From Lachnospiraceae bacterium AC3007 (GTDB taxonomy: Bacteria; Bacillota; Clostridia; Lachnospirales; Lachnospiraceae), in NCBI GenBank assembly GCA_000621405.1, contig JHYK01000014.1, forward strand, positions 1 to 64,000: a stretch of DNA of 64,000 nt, read 5' to 3'. A model generated the notes under the pieces. The model searched no databases and had not been told where the DNA came from. It saw nothing but the letters and a program-made list of their open reading frames with translations. The position numbers and the translations under genes were made by a program. Below, piece after piece: positions 40,195 to 50,843 of this stretch. Position 1 is the stretch's first letter, and every line of letters begins with the position of its first letter.

Positions 40195-41043
40195 ATGGGA
40201 GACGTATTTTTCAGGGAACTAAAGGAAGCGAGCAGGGCGGTCGCAGCCACAAAGGGCAGGGCCAGGACTAACGGCGACAAGGCCCTTCTTGATACCGCGA
40301 GGCAGATAACGGAGATATCCTTTATCGTAAGACGTGAGGGGCTTCCTGTCATGGAGGCGTATACACCCAAGATAAGGGATAAGAGCATAGCGGCGATGAT
40401 GATGTATGCCATTGACGGCACCAGCTCCGAGATCCTCGAGGATATCTGCTGGTCGAAGTATTATGCGTCAGAGCTTAAGGGTTATGATGCGCTGATATAT
40501 ATGCTGTGGCTTAAGGCGATCCTCTCCATGCAGGAGGGAGAAAAGCCGGTCGTAGTATGTGAGAGGATAAAAGCCATGATCCCCGTCGAGGTCGCAGGTG
40601 AGATAGATGAGCTCTTTGAGACCGAGATGAATAGATTCGTGTATCTTGAGAAAAACGGCGGCACTGCCAAGCTTGTAAAAAAACTGTGCGAAGAATCGAT
40701 GTCCCCCGAAAAAGGGTCTGAGTCCTATCTTCTGATGAAGATTGCCTCGCATATACTGACTGAATGCGTGGATAAAACCGCTCTGGAGATAATGACGGAC
40801 GGGGTTGAAGATGAGACACTGGCCGTTGCGATGAAGGGATTTGACGGTCCTACCCGCAAGGTCATATTTGATGCTCTTCCAAAGGATCGCGCAAAGCAGA
40901 TCGCGGGAAGCATGGAATACCTTGGGCCCGTGCTCAAAAAGCATATGTTTGAAGCAACCTATACGCTTTTCGACATACTGAGGAAGGCAAGGGACGAGGG
41001 AGAGATCAAGATCGAGGGAGACCTTATCGATATAGTGAAGTGA
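40195..41043 (+). CDS. Soluble fusion of MotA cytoplasmic regions with a FliG C-terminal domain
   Basis: A 282-residue protein with no membrane segment. Residues 36-90 resemble the MotA cytoplasmic loop: RREGLPVMEAY (MotA: RREGLLALE) and MMMYAIDGTSSEILEDI (MotA: ..lvvDGtdpe..r.il). Residues 105-130, LKAILSMQEGEKPVVVCERI then KAMIP, match the MotA cytoplasmic tail (eGilaIqeGenPrvieekL..fl). All four MotA membrane helices are absent. Residues 190-273 match FliG_C: LAVAMKGFDGPTRKVIFDAL, SMEYLGPVLKKHMFEA, DILRKARDEGEIKI. So stator-loop and rotor torque modules sit in one cytosolic chain. Function unknown; the divergent neighbours include a FliM-motif protein. Confidence 0.75.
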   Translation: MGDVFFRELKEASRAVAATKGRARTNGDKALLDTARQITEISFIVRREGLPVMEAYTPKIRDKSIAAMMMYAIDGTSSEILEDICWSKYYASELKGYDALIYMLWLKAILSMQEGEKPVVVCERIKAMIPVEVAGEIDELFETEMNRFVYLEKNGGTAKLVKKLCEESMSPEKGSESYLLMKIASHILTECVDKTALEIMTDGVEDETLAVAMKGFDGPTRKVIFDALPKDRAKQIAGSMEYLGPVLKKHMFEATYTLFDILRKARDEGEIKIEGDLIDIVK

Positions 41044-41086
41044 GCGCTGACGATCATCGCATCAGATGAGTGCGAGCGTAGCAATA

Positions 41087-41176
41087 ATTGCAGCAAATAA
41101 TTGCAGCAAATAATTGCAGCAAATAATTGCAGCAAATAATTGCAGCAAATAATTGCAGCAATAATTGCAGTAAATA
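41087..41176. repeat. 13-bp tandem repeat, seven copies
   Basis: The unit ATTGCAGCAAATA starts at 41087, 41100, 41113, 41126, 41139, 41152 and 41164; the sixth copy has lost one A and the last has a C-to-T change. It lies between the MotA/FliG-like gene and the terminator. The period is not a multiple of three and no gene covers it. Confidence 0.9.
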
Positions 41177-41197
41177 AGCGTTGCAGATTTGCATAAC

Positions 41198-41225
41198 AAA
41201 ACGGGAGCCCTGAGGCTCCCGTTTT
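41198..41225. terminator. Bidirectional terminator between the MotA/FliG-like gene and HU
   Basis: AAAACGGGAGCC pairs perfectly with GGCTCCCGTTTT around a CTGA loop; an A run on the left and a T run on the right let it serve both convergent genes. Confidence 0.9.
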
Positions 41226-41250
41226 AAGATCAATATCTTTTCCGGATATC

Positions 41251-41532
41251 TTACTTCTTCTTGTTAACGAGGTCCTTAAGAGCCTTTCCAGCCTTGAACT
41301 TAGGAGCCTTTGAAGCAGCGATCTTGATCTCTTTGCCTGTCTGAGGATTCCTTCCGGTCCTTGCTGCGCGCTTTACTGTCTCGAATGTGCCGAAGCCAAC
41401 GAGCTGAACCTTGTCACCCTTCTTCAGAGCCTTGCCGACAGCATCGGTAAGAGCGTTAAGAGCAGCCTCTGCATCCTTCTTGGAAAGATCTGCCTTCTTT
41501 GCGATTGCTTCTACGAGTTCTGATTTGTTCAT
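41251..41532 (-). CDS. hup: DNA-binding protein HU
   Basis: A 93-residue histone-like protein, full length. [20 protein letters not shown] starts the helical dimer core, [20 protein letters not shown] is the diagnostic strand and DNA-binding arm, and the end is Lys-rich ([11 protein letters not shown]). It bends DNA non-specifically. GGAGAGG precedes the start. The upstream gap to 41759 carries no other gene. Confidence 0.95.
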   Translation of the reverse strand: MNKSELVEAIAKKADLSKKDAEAALNALTDAVGKALKKGDKVQLVGFGTFETVKRAARTGRNPQTGKEIKIAASKAPKFKAGKALKDLVNKKK

Positions 41533-41759
41533 AATTCCTCTCCTTTTGCAAAAAATGATTTCAGCTTCTATTTAGCGGCCGAAGCAGATGCCGACACTGA
41601 TAGTATGCCACAAATCGTGGGTACAATTCAATATGTATCTTGAAAAAAACAGGATTTCTGTTGCAATTCAGCGCAACGCCAGTGCGCTGAACAGTAACGG
41701 ATTTCTCTACTTTTTTAGGGCCTTGCGTGCATGGAACGAATGGTTGTAAAATATCACAC

Positions 41760-42272
41760 ATGGTTGCGAAATTTCTGGTTTTTTTATTAATATGGATACT
41801 GCTCACGGCGTTCGGAACCTTTATGGGATACGGGCTTTTCCCTGATCGCTCCATTTTCGAAACGGGCGTTATCGCATGCCTTATAGCATGGGTCGTATCC
41901 ATTATCATTACGGTCCTCCGCTCAGTGACCAAGGGCGAGATCGATACTCAGAAGCTTCTGACTTCGAAGCATCCCGATTATGAAGCATATCCGGGAGATG
42001 TTGCCAATCACTTCGTCGGATTCGAGGAGATCGGCGGACATCTGTATTTCTTTCCGGAGAGTCTTGTCTTTCATCCTGCATATAAGGATAAGGTCCAGCT
42101 CCAGGACTGGATCATTGATTATAAGGATATAGCCGATGTCAGGCAGGGTCCTTCGATAAATAAGATCGTTGTTGAGGCAAAAGACGGAGCTGTCGACGTC
42201 TTTGCCGTGCACAGCAAGGATAAATGGATATCCCAGATAAGGGCAAAGATGAAGAGCAGCTCCGAAGGGTGA
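41760..42272 (+). CDS. Small membrane protein with a PH/GRAM-like domain
   Basis: About 170 residues: two N-terminal membrane helices (FLVFLLIWILLTAFGTFMGY and VIACLIAWVVSIIITVL) followed by a cytosolic domain with the strand pattern of bacterial PH or GRAM domains (HLYFFPESLVFHP, QDWIIDYKDIADVRQ, DVFAVHSKDKWISQIRAKM). The start MVAKFL is chosen at the first helix; an in-frame ATG 33 bases upstream is possible. A weak hairpin (AGACGA/TCGTCT, 42288-42307) followed by Ts lies between it and the convergent symporter gene. Confidence 0.6.
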   Translation: MVAKFLVFLLIWILLTAFGTFMGYGLFPDRSIFETGVIACLIAWVVSIIITVLRSVTKGEIDTQKLLTSKHPDYEAYPGDVANHFVGFEEIGGHLYFFPESLVFHPAYKDKVQLQDWIIDYKDIADVRQGPSINKIVVEAKDGAVDVFAVHSKDKWISQIRAKMKSSSEG

Positions 42273-42293
42273 TCTTATCGCTTTTTCAGACGA

Positions 42294-43535
42294 TCAGCCG
42301 GTCGTCTTTTCAGTCTCAGGCAGTTTCTTTGTAAGCCAGTCCTTTCCATCCACAAAACGGGATACTATGAAGCTTGCGACGTAGTCGCCGGCCGCATTGA
42401 CCATGGTCGCGGGCGGATCCACGAGATCGCCTATGGCAAGGGCTATGGGGAATGCCACTGCCAGCTGCTCAGGGAAGAAGAGCGTGCAGAGCACGAGCTC
42501 ACCCGTTCCGCCGCCTCCGGGGATACCGCTCATAGCCACCGAAGAGAATACGGCTATGACAATGGCTAGCACTGCGCGTCCGGTTCCGAAAGGCAGACCG
42601 AACATTCCGAAGAGGAAAGCGACTTTTATTATCGCGCTCATGGCGCTTCCGTCCATGTGCATGGTGGCGCCCATGGGAACCACTATGTCACTTACTTCTT
42701 TTGATATTCCCGTCTCCTCGGCCACCTCCATATTGGTCGGGATGGTGGCTACTGATGAGCATGTCCCGAAGGAGACAGCAGCGGGTCTGAAAAGATGGGA
42801 GAACATGACCTTTACGGCGCCGCGTCCTCCTCCGAACCTTGCGTATATCGGGAAGAAGATGAACATGTATGCGATGCTGACCACATAGTATACGATGATG
42901 GCTCTTGCATAATTCGTGACAAAATCCTTGCCGTGCGTTGCGACAAGGGATGCAAAGAATCCGAAGAATCCGATCGGCGCATAGTAGGTTATTATCTTGA
43001 CGGTCTTCATTATGCAGTTCGTGATGTCAGCGAGAAGCGCCGCTGTCCGGGTAGCCGCTCCTCCTGCCATCTGCACGCCGAAGCCGAAGAGTATGGCGGC
43101 GATGATAAGAGGCAGTATGGCTCTGCGGCTTAAGAGCTCAAAGAAGTCGGGTTTTGTGAAGAAGTTGACTATAAGATCGGCGATGCCGAGTACTTCGGGC
43201 TCGCCGGCTTCATACTCGGGCTGCATCGTGAAGATCGGCAGGAACCGTATGATCACGTACATTATCACGCTGGCTATCATGGCGGTACAGAGGAAGGTCA
43301 CGACCGTGATGCCGAGCAGCTTTCCGGCTCTTTTTACGCTGGCCATATTTGCGATAGCGGATGCTATCGAACAAAAGACCATCGGGACCACAACGCAGAA
43401 CATAAGATTGATGAATACAGTCCCGAGCGGCTCCAGTGCTGTCGCTCCCGGCCAGATCGCGCCGACTGCACAGCCTGCAACTATGCCCAGGAGCATAGTC
43501 AAAAGGAACCAGTAGTTTTTCAGAAATTGTTTCAT
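42294..43535 (-). CDS. Dicarboxylate/amino acid:cation symporter (DAACS, GltP/SstT-like)
   Basis: A 413-residue transporter with eight membrane helices and two re-entrant loops. Family sequences: FVVP-like start MFCVVVPMVFCSIASAIANM, the serine-rich hairpin SFGTCSSVATIPTNMEVAEE, VPMGATMHMDGSA, and AMSGIPGGGGTGELVLCTLF. Likely substrates are glutamate, aspartate, serine/threonine or dicarboxylates with Na+ or H+. Start MKQFLKNYW follows an AGGAGGC ribosome binding site; a longer frame upstream has none. It is divergent from the HD-GYP gene. Confidence 0.85.
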   Translation of the reverse strand: MKQFLKNYWFLLTMLLGIVAGCAVGAIWPGATALEPLGTVFINLMFCVVVPMVFCSIASAIANMASVKRAGKLLGITVVTFLCTAMIASVIMYVIIRFLPIFTMQPEYEAGEPEVLGIADLIVNFFTKPDFFELLSRRAILPLIIAAILFGFGVQMAGGAATRTAALLADITNCIMKTVKIITYYAPIGFFGFFASLVATHGKDFVTNYARAIIVYYVVSIAYMFIFFPIYARFGGGRGAVKVMFSHLFRPAAVSFGTCSSVATIPTNMEVAEETGISKEVSDIVVPMGATMHMDGSAMSAIIKVAFLFGMFGLPFGTGRAVLAIVIAVFSSVAMSGIPGGGGTGELVLCTLFFPEQLAVAFPIALAIGDLVDPPATMVNAAGDYVASFIVSRFVDGKDWLTKKLPETEKTTG

Positions 43536-43613
43536 GATTTTGCCTCCTGATACTTTACTTAATTCAGTTCCGAGAATATGATACAGATATTGTAGCATAT
43601 TGCTGTCATGATA

Positions 43614-43622
43614 TGCTATAAT
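43614..43622 (+). promoter_or_regulatory. Extended -10 promoter of the HD-GYP gene
   Basis: TGCTATAAT (extended -10 with perfect TATAAT), about 70 bases before the chosen start codon. Confidence 0.5.
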
Positions 43623-43690
43623 TTGTGAAATGCCTGCTGAGTGACCCAATATATTGTGCTTTTTGCCAGGCCCGGGGATGCCGTAATGTC

Positions 43691-45826
43691 ATGATCTCAT
43701 ATATAAAGAGTATAAACAGCAGCAGAAAGAGGCTGCTTATCGTAGTCATCGGGATAGCGATCAATGTTATCCTGAAATATCTGATGTACCGGTTTAACAT
43801 CCCTCTGTATCTTGATACGGTAGGAACCATCGCCGTGGCTGTGGTCAGCGGTCCGCTGGCTGCCACCTCGACTGCTCTCCTGACGAGCATCCTGTGCAGC
43901 ATTTTTATTCCTTCTTCGGCGTACTACGGGATACTCGGGATATCGATAGGCATCTTCGCCGCCGTTTTTGAGCGCAAGGGCATCTTCAGGCATGTCAAGG
44001 GCGTTGCGGCCTTCATACTTATCTCAGCAGTCATCGGCGGGATCTTCGGAGCCCTTCTTCAGTGGGGTCTTTTAGGGAAGCCTGAATTCCCCATAGTGGA
44101 GGAGGCAGTAGGAACTCTTGCGCATCCGGATGATCCGGCTTATTTTTATATCTTTGTTCTCGTCAATTTTGCCATCGAGATCGTGGACAAGGCGATTACC
44201 ACAGGACTCGTCCTTATGGCCGTCCACTTCATACCCGAGAAGACCCGGCAGGCGATATGGGACAGCAGGTGGCTTCAGAAGCCTCTCTCCAAGCAGGAGA
44301 TAAAGGAACTCTTTTCCGGACATGAAAAAGGAGACGGTCTTCTTAAGAAGCGAATCACGCTGATGCTGACCTTCACCGCGATCCTCCTGGCTCTTTCCAT
44401 GGCGGTCATAAGCGTAACACTTCACTATGTGAATCAGAAAAAGGAATATTCGCAGATAGCAGTCGGCGCGTCCAGTCTTGCGGCCACTGCCGTCGATCCC
44501 GACAAGGTGGGAGACTACATGAGCCTTGGACCCGAAGCTCCCGGATACAACAAGACGCTGGATGTTCTCTATACCATCAGGGACAATTTTCCCGCGGTCA
44601 AATATCTCTATGTGATAAGGATAGAAAAGGACGGATGCTATGTGGTCTTCGATCTGGAGGCCGAGGACACGGCGGCTCTTGCGCCCGGAGACAAGATAGA
44701 ATTTGAGGAGGCTTTTGCCGATTATATCCCGGCGCTGATGTCCGGCGGCGAGATCGATCCCGTAGAGTCGGATGATATCAGCGGCTGGGTCCTTACTGCC
44801 TATACTCCGGTTAAGAACGATGCGGGAAGGACAGTCTGCTATGCCTGCGCCGATGTGTCGATGGAGTATCTGTCAGATTATCTTAAAGATTATATAATAA
44901 GGGCTCTGCTGATCTTTTCCGGATTCTTCATACTCGTTATAGCTTACGGTCTGTCCATATCAAACATGAACATGGTATATCCGATCAACAGCATGTCCGC
45001 ATGCGCCCATAATTTCTCAGCAAAGGATCTGGACCAGAAGTCTCTGGATGAGGATGTCGCAATGCTGAGATCCCTGGACATACATACCGGAGACGAGGTC
45101 GAAAAGCTCTATCACGCCATATGCAGCATGGCCATGAATACTGCAGAGCAGGTTAGGAGCATAAGATACTATGCCCAGGCCAATGCAAAGATGCAGAACG
45201 GACTCATCATCACGATGGCGGACATGGTGGAAAACCGTGATTCGGACACGGGCGCGCATGTACAGAAGACAGCGGCATATGTGCGCATCATACTGCACGG
45301 TCTTAAGAAGAAGGGCTATTACGCGGAAAAACTGACGGAGAAATATATGTCCGACGTGGAGATGTCCGCGCCGCTTCATGATGTCGGCAAGATCAACATC
45401 CCTGACGGGATACTGAACAAACCCGGCAAGCTCGATGATAAGGAATACGAGATCATGAAGACACATACGACAGCCGGCAAGAGGATCCTTGAAAATGCCA
45501 TAAGCAGCCTTGAGGGAGAGAACTATCTGAAGGAAGCCCGCAACATGGCTGCGTATCATCATGAGAGATGGGACGGCAAGGGTTATCCCGAGGGGCTTAA
45601 GGGAGAAGTCATCCCGCTGTCGGCGCGTGTCATGGCGGTCGCTGATGTATTTGACGCTCTGGCATCTCCCAGGGTATACAAGCCGGCTTTTCCTCTGGAA
45701 AAAGCGCTTAAGATAATAGAAGAAGGCTCCGGGACCCAGTTTGACCCGAAGTGCGTCGAGGTATTCTTTGAGGCTCTCCCCGAGGTCAAGCAGGTATTGA
45801 GAAAATATCACGGGGACATCATATAG
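43691..45826 (+). CDS. Membrane HD-GYP phosphodiesterase with extracytoplasmic sensor
   Basis: Likely degrades cyclic di-GMP. About 711 residues in order: five or six N-terminal membrane segments (residues 10-190), a seventh helix ([20 protein letters not shown]), an extracytoplasmic Cache-like sensor ([20 protein letters not shown] … [20 protein letters not shown]), another membrane helix, a HAMP-like linker, and a C-terminal HD-GYP domain with [20 protein letters not shown] and [20 protein letters not shown]. The HD pair and the GYP motif are intact. Start [10 protein letters not shown] is placed before the first helix. The next gene, a large hybrid kinase, follows closely. Confidence 0.85.
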   Translation: MISYIKSINSSRKRLLIVVIGIAINVILKYLMYRFNIPLYLDTVGTIAVAVVSGPLAATSTALLTSILCSIFIPSSAYYGILGISIGIFAAVFERKGIFRHVKGVAAFILISAVIGGIFGALLQWGLLGKPEFPIVEEAVGTLAHPDDPAYFYIFVLVNFAIEIVDKAITTGLVLMAVHFIPEKTRQAIWDSRWLQKPLSKQEIKELFSGHEKGDGLLKKRITLMLTFTAILLALSMAVISVTLHYVNQKKEYSQIAVGASSLAATAVDPDKVGDYMSLGPEAPGYNKTLDVLYTIRDNFPAVKYLYVIRIEKDGCYVVFDLEAEDTAALAPGDKIEFEEAFADYIPALMSGGEIDPVESDDISGWVLTAYTPVKNDAGRTVCYACADVSMEYLSDYLKDYIIRALLIFSGFFILVIAYGLSISNMNMVYPINSMSACAHNFSAKDLDQKSLDEDVAMLRSLDIHTGDEVEKLYHAICSMAMNTAEQVRSIRYYAQANAKMQNGLIITMADMVENRDSDTGAHVQKTAAYVRIILHGLKKKGYYAEKLTEKYMSDVEMSAPLHDVGKINIPDGILNKPGKLDDKEYEIMKTHTTAGKRILENAISSLEGENYLKEARNMAAYHHERWDGKGYPEGLKGEVIPLSARVMAVADVFDALASPRVYKPAFPLEKALKIIEEGSGTQFDPKCVEVFFEALPEVKQVLRKYHGDII

Positions 45827-45849
45827 ATCGTGTATCGGAGGCTATCGCA

Positions 45850-48800
45850 ATGCTATCTCTAAGAATCAGATCGGCAACTCTTTTCTTTACCGCGCTGGCA
45901 ATGGGCGCGGCAGTCATCACATCAAACGCTCACACTGTATGCGCCAAAGAGCCTGCAGCATCGGATGCTCAGGACCCCTCTTATGCGACGGGCGGCGGAT
46001 ATGCCGTCACCGGGCAGCTTCGGGATATAGGCTACACATCAAGACTCTACGATGCCGAAAACGGGCTTCCTACTTCGGATGCCAACTGCATTCTCTCCAC
46101 CTCCGACGGCTATATCATGATAGGAAGCTACAGCGGAGTAATCCTCTATGACGGCAGTTCATTTGAGAGGATGGACGCATCCGACGGCCTTACGAGCGCC
46201 AGGGCCATGATCGAAGATTCAAAAGGAAGGATATGGGTCGGCACGAACGATAACGGAGTCGTCATGCTGGACGGCGGCGAAAGGGTCCACTATACCTACA
46301 GGGACGGACTGTCTTCGTCTTCCGTAAGAGCGATAACCGAAGGAGAAGACGGGGTCATCTATCTGGGACTTGCGACGGGACTTGCCTGTATCGGTGAAGA
46401 CATGGTGCTCAGGACCATCGACGATGAAAGACTCAATTCCGAGAACATCGTACGTCTTGTCAGCAGCACAAGAGGATATGTATATGGCTGCACCAAAAAG
46501 GGAGACATATTCCGGCTGTCAGGCGGGAAAGTCGCCGAATACCATTCGGGCGCGACTCTCGGGATAGGGACGATAACTACTCTTTTCCCGGATCCCGAAG
46601 ATCCTCATTCGATGTACTTCGGCACAGATTCGGATAAGGTCTACTACGGTACCATAGGCGCCACAAAGGGAGGCCTTAAGGAGATAGATGTAGCCCCGGC
46701 TGACGATATCTGCTGGATCACCTCGGCCTGCAACAGGATATGGATCAATTCGTCCAATACCGCGGGATACCTCGACAGTGACCGGACATTTCATGCGATG
46801 GGAGATATCCCGATGAATGACGGCATAGAGATGATGGAACCCGATTACCAGGGCAATCTCTGGTATGCCTCCTCGAGACAGGGCGTCATGAAGGTCGTGA
46901 CGAGTAATTTCATGGATATAACGGAGGCTTACGATCTTCCCGAGGAAGTCGTGAATTCCACCTGTGTCCTGGACGGAATGCTATATATCGGGACGGACAG
47001 GGGACTGCAGATACTGGATCTTAAGGATCTCATCCCGGTGGAGAATGAGCTTACCCGATCCATCGGTCAGAGCAGGATCAGATGCATAACCTCCGATGAC
47101 GACGGGAATCTCTGGATATCGACATATGAAGAATCAAAGGGCCTAATATGCTGCTCTCGGGACGGAGAGATAACAAGCTATAACGAGGACAACGGGCTTG
47201 TGAACGATCATGTAAGATGCACTCTCCAGTCAAGTGACGGCTCGATGCTCGTGGCCACTAACGGCGGACTGAACATCATAAAGGACAAAAAGATAGTAAT
47301 GACCGCAGGCGCGGGCGATGTGATAAAGAATACCGTTTTCCTAACTCTCGAGGAGGGCAAAAACGGAGAGATCTATGCCGGTACAGACGGCGGCGGCATC
47401 TATATCATAGAACCCGACGGAGTCCGCAACATAGGCCGTGAGGACGGGCTTACGAGCGACGTCATCCTTCGTATCAAGAGGGATGAAAAAAGAGACGTGT
47501 ACTGGATCATTACCTCCAACTCCATCGAATACATGCAGGACGGCAGGATAACCGAGGTGGAGGATTTCCCTTACAACAATAACTTCGATATCTTCTTCGG
47601 CGAAGACGACAATATCTGGATCCTCTCTTCCTACGGGATGTACTGCGTGAAGGCCGATGACATGCTGAGCGGGGAGAGCTTTGATTATAAGCTGTACAAT
47701 TCCAAGAACGGCCTTCCCAGCGTACCGACGGCTAACGCATACTCCGAACTTGATGATAACGGGGATCTCTATATCTCAGGCAGGACAGGAGTCGGAAAGG
47801 TCAATATAGAAGACTTCTTTGAGGAGAGGGATCAAGTGAAGCTCGGCGTAAGATCCGTGTACTTCAGGGACGAAGAGATAAGGCCGGACGAGACCGGCAC
47901 CTACATCATCCCTGCGGGCAGCGGGCGTATTCAGATCAATGCTGCCATACTCGATTACACAATGACCAATCCTACAGTGCGCATGTATCTTGAAGGCAGC
48001 GGGGATACCGGCATCACGGAGACCCAGAGCGATCTGTCATCGCTTGAGTATACCAAGCTGGAGTACGGTAATTACGAACTTCACATCCAGATAATAAACG
48101 AGAGCAGCGGAGAGGTCTATCAGGACACCACGGTATCTTTTGTGAAAAAGCCCCATTTCACGGAGCTTCTCGCAGTAAGGATACTGCTTATCGTGCTGCT
48201 TGCGGCGCTTGTGGGCGTGATCGTATGGCGCGTCATGACAGGCACCGTCATAAGAAGACAGTATGTCGAGATACAGCAGGCAAAAGCCGATGCGGAGAGA
48301 GCCAATTCCGCCAAGTCACGTTTCCTTGCGAACATGTCACATGAGATCAGGACTCCCATCAATACCATCATGGGAATGGATGAGATGATCCTGAGAGAAG
48401 ACGCGACCGATGTGCCGAAGGAATACTTCATGTCCATCGTGAATTATGCGCTGGATATAAGAGGCGCATCCGAATCCCTCTTAGCCCTCATCAACGATCT
48501 TCTTGACATATCAAAGATAGAATCGGGCAAGATGCACCTTGTGGAGCAGGAGTACGATACTGCAGATCTTTTCAGATCGATCGTGACCATGATAAGGGTA
48601 AGGAGCCAGGAGAAGAATCTGGAATTTAACGTTGATATCGACAGCACTCTTCCGAAGCGGCTATACGGAGATATGGGCAAGATCAAACAGATAGTGCTGA
48701 ACCTCCTTACCAATGCGGTCAAATATACCGCATCGGGAGGATTCACCTTGAAGGTCACGGTGGAGTCAAGGGATGAAGAAAGATGCTCTCTCTTCATCTC

Positions 48801-50094
48801 CGTGAAGGACACGGGCATAGGAGTAAAAGAAGAGGATCTTGAAAAACTCTTCACAGCATATGAGAGACTCGATGAGGAGAAGAACAGCGCGATCCAGGGC
48901 ACGGGCCTCGGGTTGGATATCTCGAGACAGTTTGCTGATCTCATGAACGGTAAGCTCTGGTGCGAGAGCGTGTATGGCGAGGGCTCCGAATTCAAACTGA
49001 CCCTGACGCAGGGTATAGTGGACAAAGAGGGTATAGGCGAGTTCCAAGAGGAAGTGGATGAAGATGCAAGAGGACCTTACGTGCCGCAGTTTGTAGCTCC
49101 CGATGCGGACATACTTGTGGTAGACGACAATCCCATGAACCTTACCGTCATCAAGGGACTGCTGAAATCCACCAAGGTCTTTGTGACGACTGCGGAGAGC
49201 GGACCGGAATGTCTTGAAAAGATAAAATACGGCAACTTCAATGTGGTCCTTCTCGATCATATGATGCCCGGAATGGACGGCGTGGAGACGGTCGCCCATA
49301 TAAGGGAGGACCATCCCGATCTTCCCGTATATGCTCTTACGGCGAATGCGGCAGCGGGAGGAGAAGAATTCTATAAGTCAAAGGGCTTCACGGGATATCT
49401 TGCAAAGCCCATAGACAGCCTGGCTCTCGAGAAGGCTATAATGAAGCATCTTCCGGAAGAGATAATGATGAAGCCGGAGGCGGACAGCGCCGAGACAGAG
49501 GAAGCATCACTTCCGGAGGATAAGAAGTGGCTTGAGGATGTCGACGGGATATCGATTGAAAAGGGAGTGAGATTCTCGGGCGGAATGTCTTCTTTCCTCT
49601 CATCTCTGGACCTCTTTTATTCGACAGTGGACGATAATGCAGCCGTCATAGAAAACGCTTATAATGATGGTGATATCAGACTTTATACGATAAAGGTCCA
49701 TGCGCTGAAGAGTTCGGCGAGGATAATAGGAGCCGATGAGCTCTCGTCGCTTGCGGAGAAGCTCGAGGATGCCGGCAATAAAAACGATACTGCTTTCATT
49801 GATGCAAATACCGGCAGGCTCCTTGCGGACTTCAGGGCCTACAAGGATAAGCTCGGGCGCCTTGGCGCTGATGACGGCGAAGAGAAGGAGCCCATAGACG
49901 AGGATGAGCTTAAGGACGCATATGATGCTCTCAGGGAAGTGATCCCTTTGATGGACTATGATTCCGTGGAGATGATAATAGACCAGCTCGAAGGGTATGC
50001 TCTGCCTGATGCTGATGCCGCAAAGGTGTCAGAGCTTAAGAAAATGCTGAAGCTTCTTGATTGGGAAGGGATGGAAAGATTATGTCAGAAATAA
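45850..50094 (+). CDS. Giant hybrid sensor histidine kinase (beta-propeller sensor, HisKA, HATPase, REC, HPt)
   Basis: A 1414-residue one-protein phosphorelay. A signal sequence is followed by an exported sensor (about 60-765) of repeated propeller strands such as [15 protein letters not shown] and [10 protein letters not shown], ending in a Y_Y_Y-like module. One membrane helix ([19 protein letters not shown]) leads to HisKA with [11 protein letters not shown] (His831), HATPase ([25 protein letters not shown]), REC with DHMMPGMDG (Asp1136), and HPt with [14 protein letters not shown] (His1284). The sensor resembles polysaccharide-sensing hybrid systems of Bacteroides. It overlaps the response regulator gene by 13 bases, its likely partner. 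Confidence 0.9.
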   Translation: MLSLRIRSATLFFTALAMGAAVITSNAHTVCAKEPAASDAQDPSYATGGGYAVTGQLRDIGYTSRLYDAENGLPTSDANCILSTSDGYIMIGSYSGVILYDGSSFERMDASDGLTSARAMIEDSKGRIWVGTNDNGVVMLDGGERVHYTYRDGLSSSSVRAITEGEDGVIYLGLATGLACIGEDMVLRTIDDERLNSENIVRLVSSTRGYVYGCTKKGDIFRLSGGKVAEYHSGATLGIGTITTLFPDPEDPHSMYFGTDSDKVYYGTIGATKGGLKEIDVAPADDICWITSACNRIWINSSNTAGYLDSDRTFHAMGDIPMNDGIEMMEPDYQGNLWYASSRQGVMKVVTSNFMDITEAYDLPEEVVNSTCVLDGMLYIGTDRGLQILDLKDLIPVENELTRSIGQSRIRCITSDDDGNLWISTYEESKGLICCSRDGEITSYNEDNGLVNDHVRCTLQSSDGSMLVATNGGLNIIKDKKIVMTAGAGDVIKNTVFLTLEEGKNGEIYAGTDGGGIYIIEPDGVRNIGREDGLTSDVILRIKRDEKRDVYWIITSNSIEYMQDGRITEVEDFPYNNNFDIFFGEDDNIWILSSYGMYCVKADDMLSGESFDYKLYNSKNGLPSVPTANAYSELDDNGDLYISGRTGVGKVNIEDFFEERDQVKLGVRSVYFRDEEIRPDETGTYIIPAGSGRIQINAAILDYTMTNPTVRMYLEGSGDTGITETQSDLSSLEYTKLEYGNYELHIQIINESSGEVYQDTTVSFVKKPHFTELLAVRILLIVLLAALVGVIVWRVMTGTVIRRQYVEIQQAKADAERANSAKSRFLANMSHEIRTPINTIMGMDEMILREDATDVPKEYFMSIVNYALDIRGASESLLALINDLLDISKIESGKMHLVEQEYDTADLFRSIVTMIRVRSQEKNLEFNVDIDSTLPKRLYGDMGKIKQIVLNLLTNAVKYTASGGFTLKVTVESRDEERCSLFISVKDTGIGVKEEDLEKLFTAYERLDEEKNSAIQGTGLGLDISRQFADLMNGKLWCESVYGEGSEFKLTLTQGIVDKEGIGEFQEEVDEDARGPYVPQFVAPDADILVVDDNPMNLTVIKGLLKSTKVFVTTAESGPECLEKIKYGNFNVVLLDHMMPGMDGVETVAHIREDHPDLPVYALTANAAAGGEEFYKSKGFTGYLAKPIDSLALEKAIMKHLPEEIMMKPEADSAETEEASLPEDKKWLEDVDGISIEKGVRFSGGMSSFLSSLDLFYSTVDDNAAVIENAYNDGDIRLYTIKVHALKSSARIIGADELSSLAEKLEDAGNKNDTAFIDANTGRLLADFRAYKDKLGRLGADDGEEKEPIDEDELKDAYDALREVIPLMDYDSVEMIIDQLEGYALPDADAAKVSELKKMLKLLDWEGMERLCQK

Positions 50095-50834
50095 AAGCGA
50101 TCATTACAGGTGAGAAGGAATCCTTTCTTGTGCGGGTGATGTTAAAGAAGATCAGGGAAGCCGGGACAGAATGCAGCTTTGTACCCTGGAACGTGGATGA
50201 CATCAATGCGCATTGGGAGGGCACCACTCTTGTGATACTGTATATGGACGGAAGACCTTCCGACAAAGTGATCCATTTTCTGAAGGACAAGATGGCCGAC
50301 GGCGGAAGCGTGCTGATCCCGATAGGTGAAAAGAACGACGTGAATTACATCTGCGACAATATGCCGAAAGACATCATATACAGGACTTTTGTAAGGCCTG
50401 TGGATAATGATCAGCTGGCTGCTGTCGTGAGCGAGATAATGGGTAAGGCGAGCTCGGGTGAATTCAAGAAGAGCATCCTCATAGTGGACGACGATCCCAG
50501 CTATCTGGGGCTTGTGCGCGACTGGCTCAAGACTGACTATAAAGTATCCATGGCTAATTCCGGTCTGCAGGCCATTAAGTGGCTTGGCAAGAACAAAGCG
50601 GATCTTATATTACTGGATCACGAGATGCCTGTAACGAGCGGTCCCCAGGTGCTGGAGATGCTGAGAAATGACGAGGAGACACGGTCTATACCCGTCATGT
50701 TCCTTACGGGAAAAAGCGACAAGAAGAGCGTCATGCAGGTCGTCTCACTGAAGCCGGAGGGATATTTCCTGAAGACCATAGAGAAGGAGGAGCTGCTTCA
50801 GAAGCTTGCCGAATACTTTGCCCTGAACAGATAG
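50082..50834 (+). CDS. Response regulator with C-terminal REC domain
   Basis: 250 residues. Residues 130-250 are a receiver domain: [20 protein letters not shown] (acidic pair), [14 protein letters not shown] with phospho-acceptor Asp179, and [11 protein letters not shown]. The N-terminal 120 residues look like a second, degenerate receiver-type fold without the Asp. There is no DNA-binding or enzymatic output, so it probably acts as a shuttle or by protein contact. Start MSEIKAII (AAAG before it) overlaps the kinase gene. Confidence 0.8.
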   Translation: MSEIKAIITGEKESFLVRVMLKKIREAGTECSFVPWNVDDINAHWEGTTLVILYMDGRPSDKVIHFLKDKMADGGSVLIPIGEKNDVNYICDNMPKDIIYRTFVRPVDNDQLAAVVSEIMGKASSGEFKKSILIVDDDPSYLGLVRDWLKTDYKVSMANSGLQAIKWLGKNKADLILLDHEMPVTSGPQVLEMLRNDEETRSIPVMFLTGKSDKKSVMQVVSLKPEGYFLKTIEKEELLQKLAEYFALNR

Positions 50835-50843
50835 ACTATCTGT
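50827..50843. repeat. Palindrome spanning two convergent stop codons
   Basis: ACAGATAG-A-CTATCTGT is a perfect 8-bp inverted repeat containing the stop codons of the response regulator and the MATE gene, which are separated by a single base. No T run follows, so a terminator role is uncertain. Confidence 0.6.

Noticed and set aside
41087-41176. Origin-type iterons in the 13-bp repeats
   Set aside because: No replication initiator or DnaA boxes nearby and the setting is an ordinary convergent gene gap.
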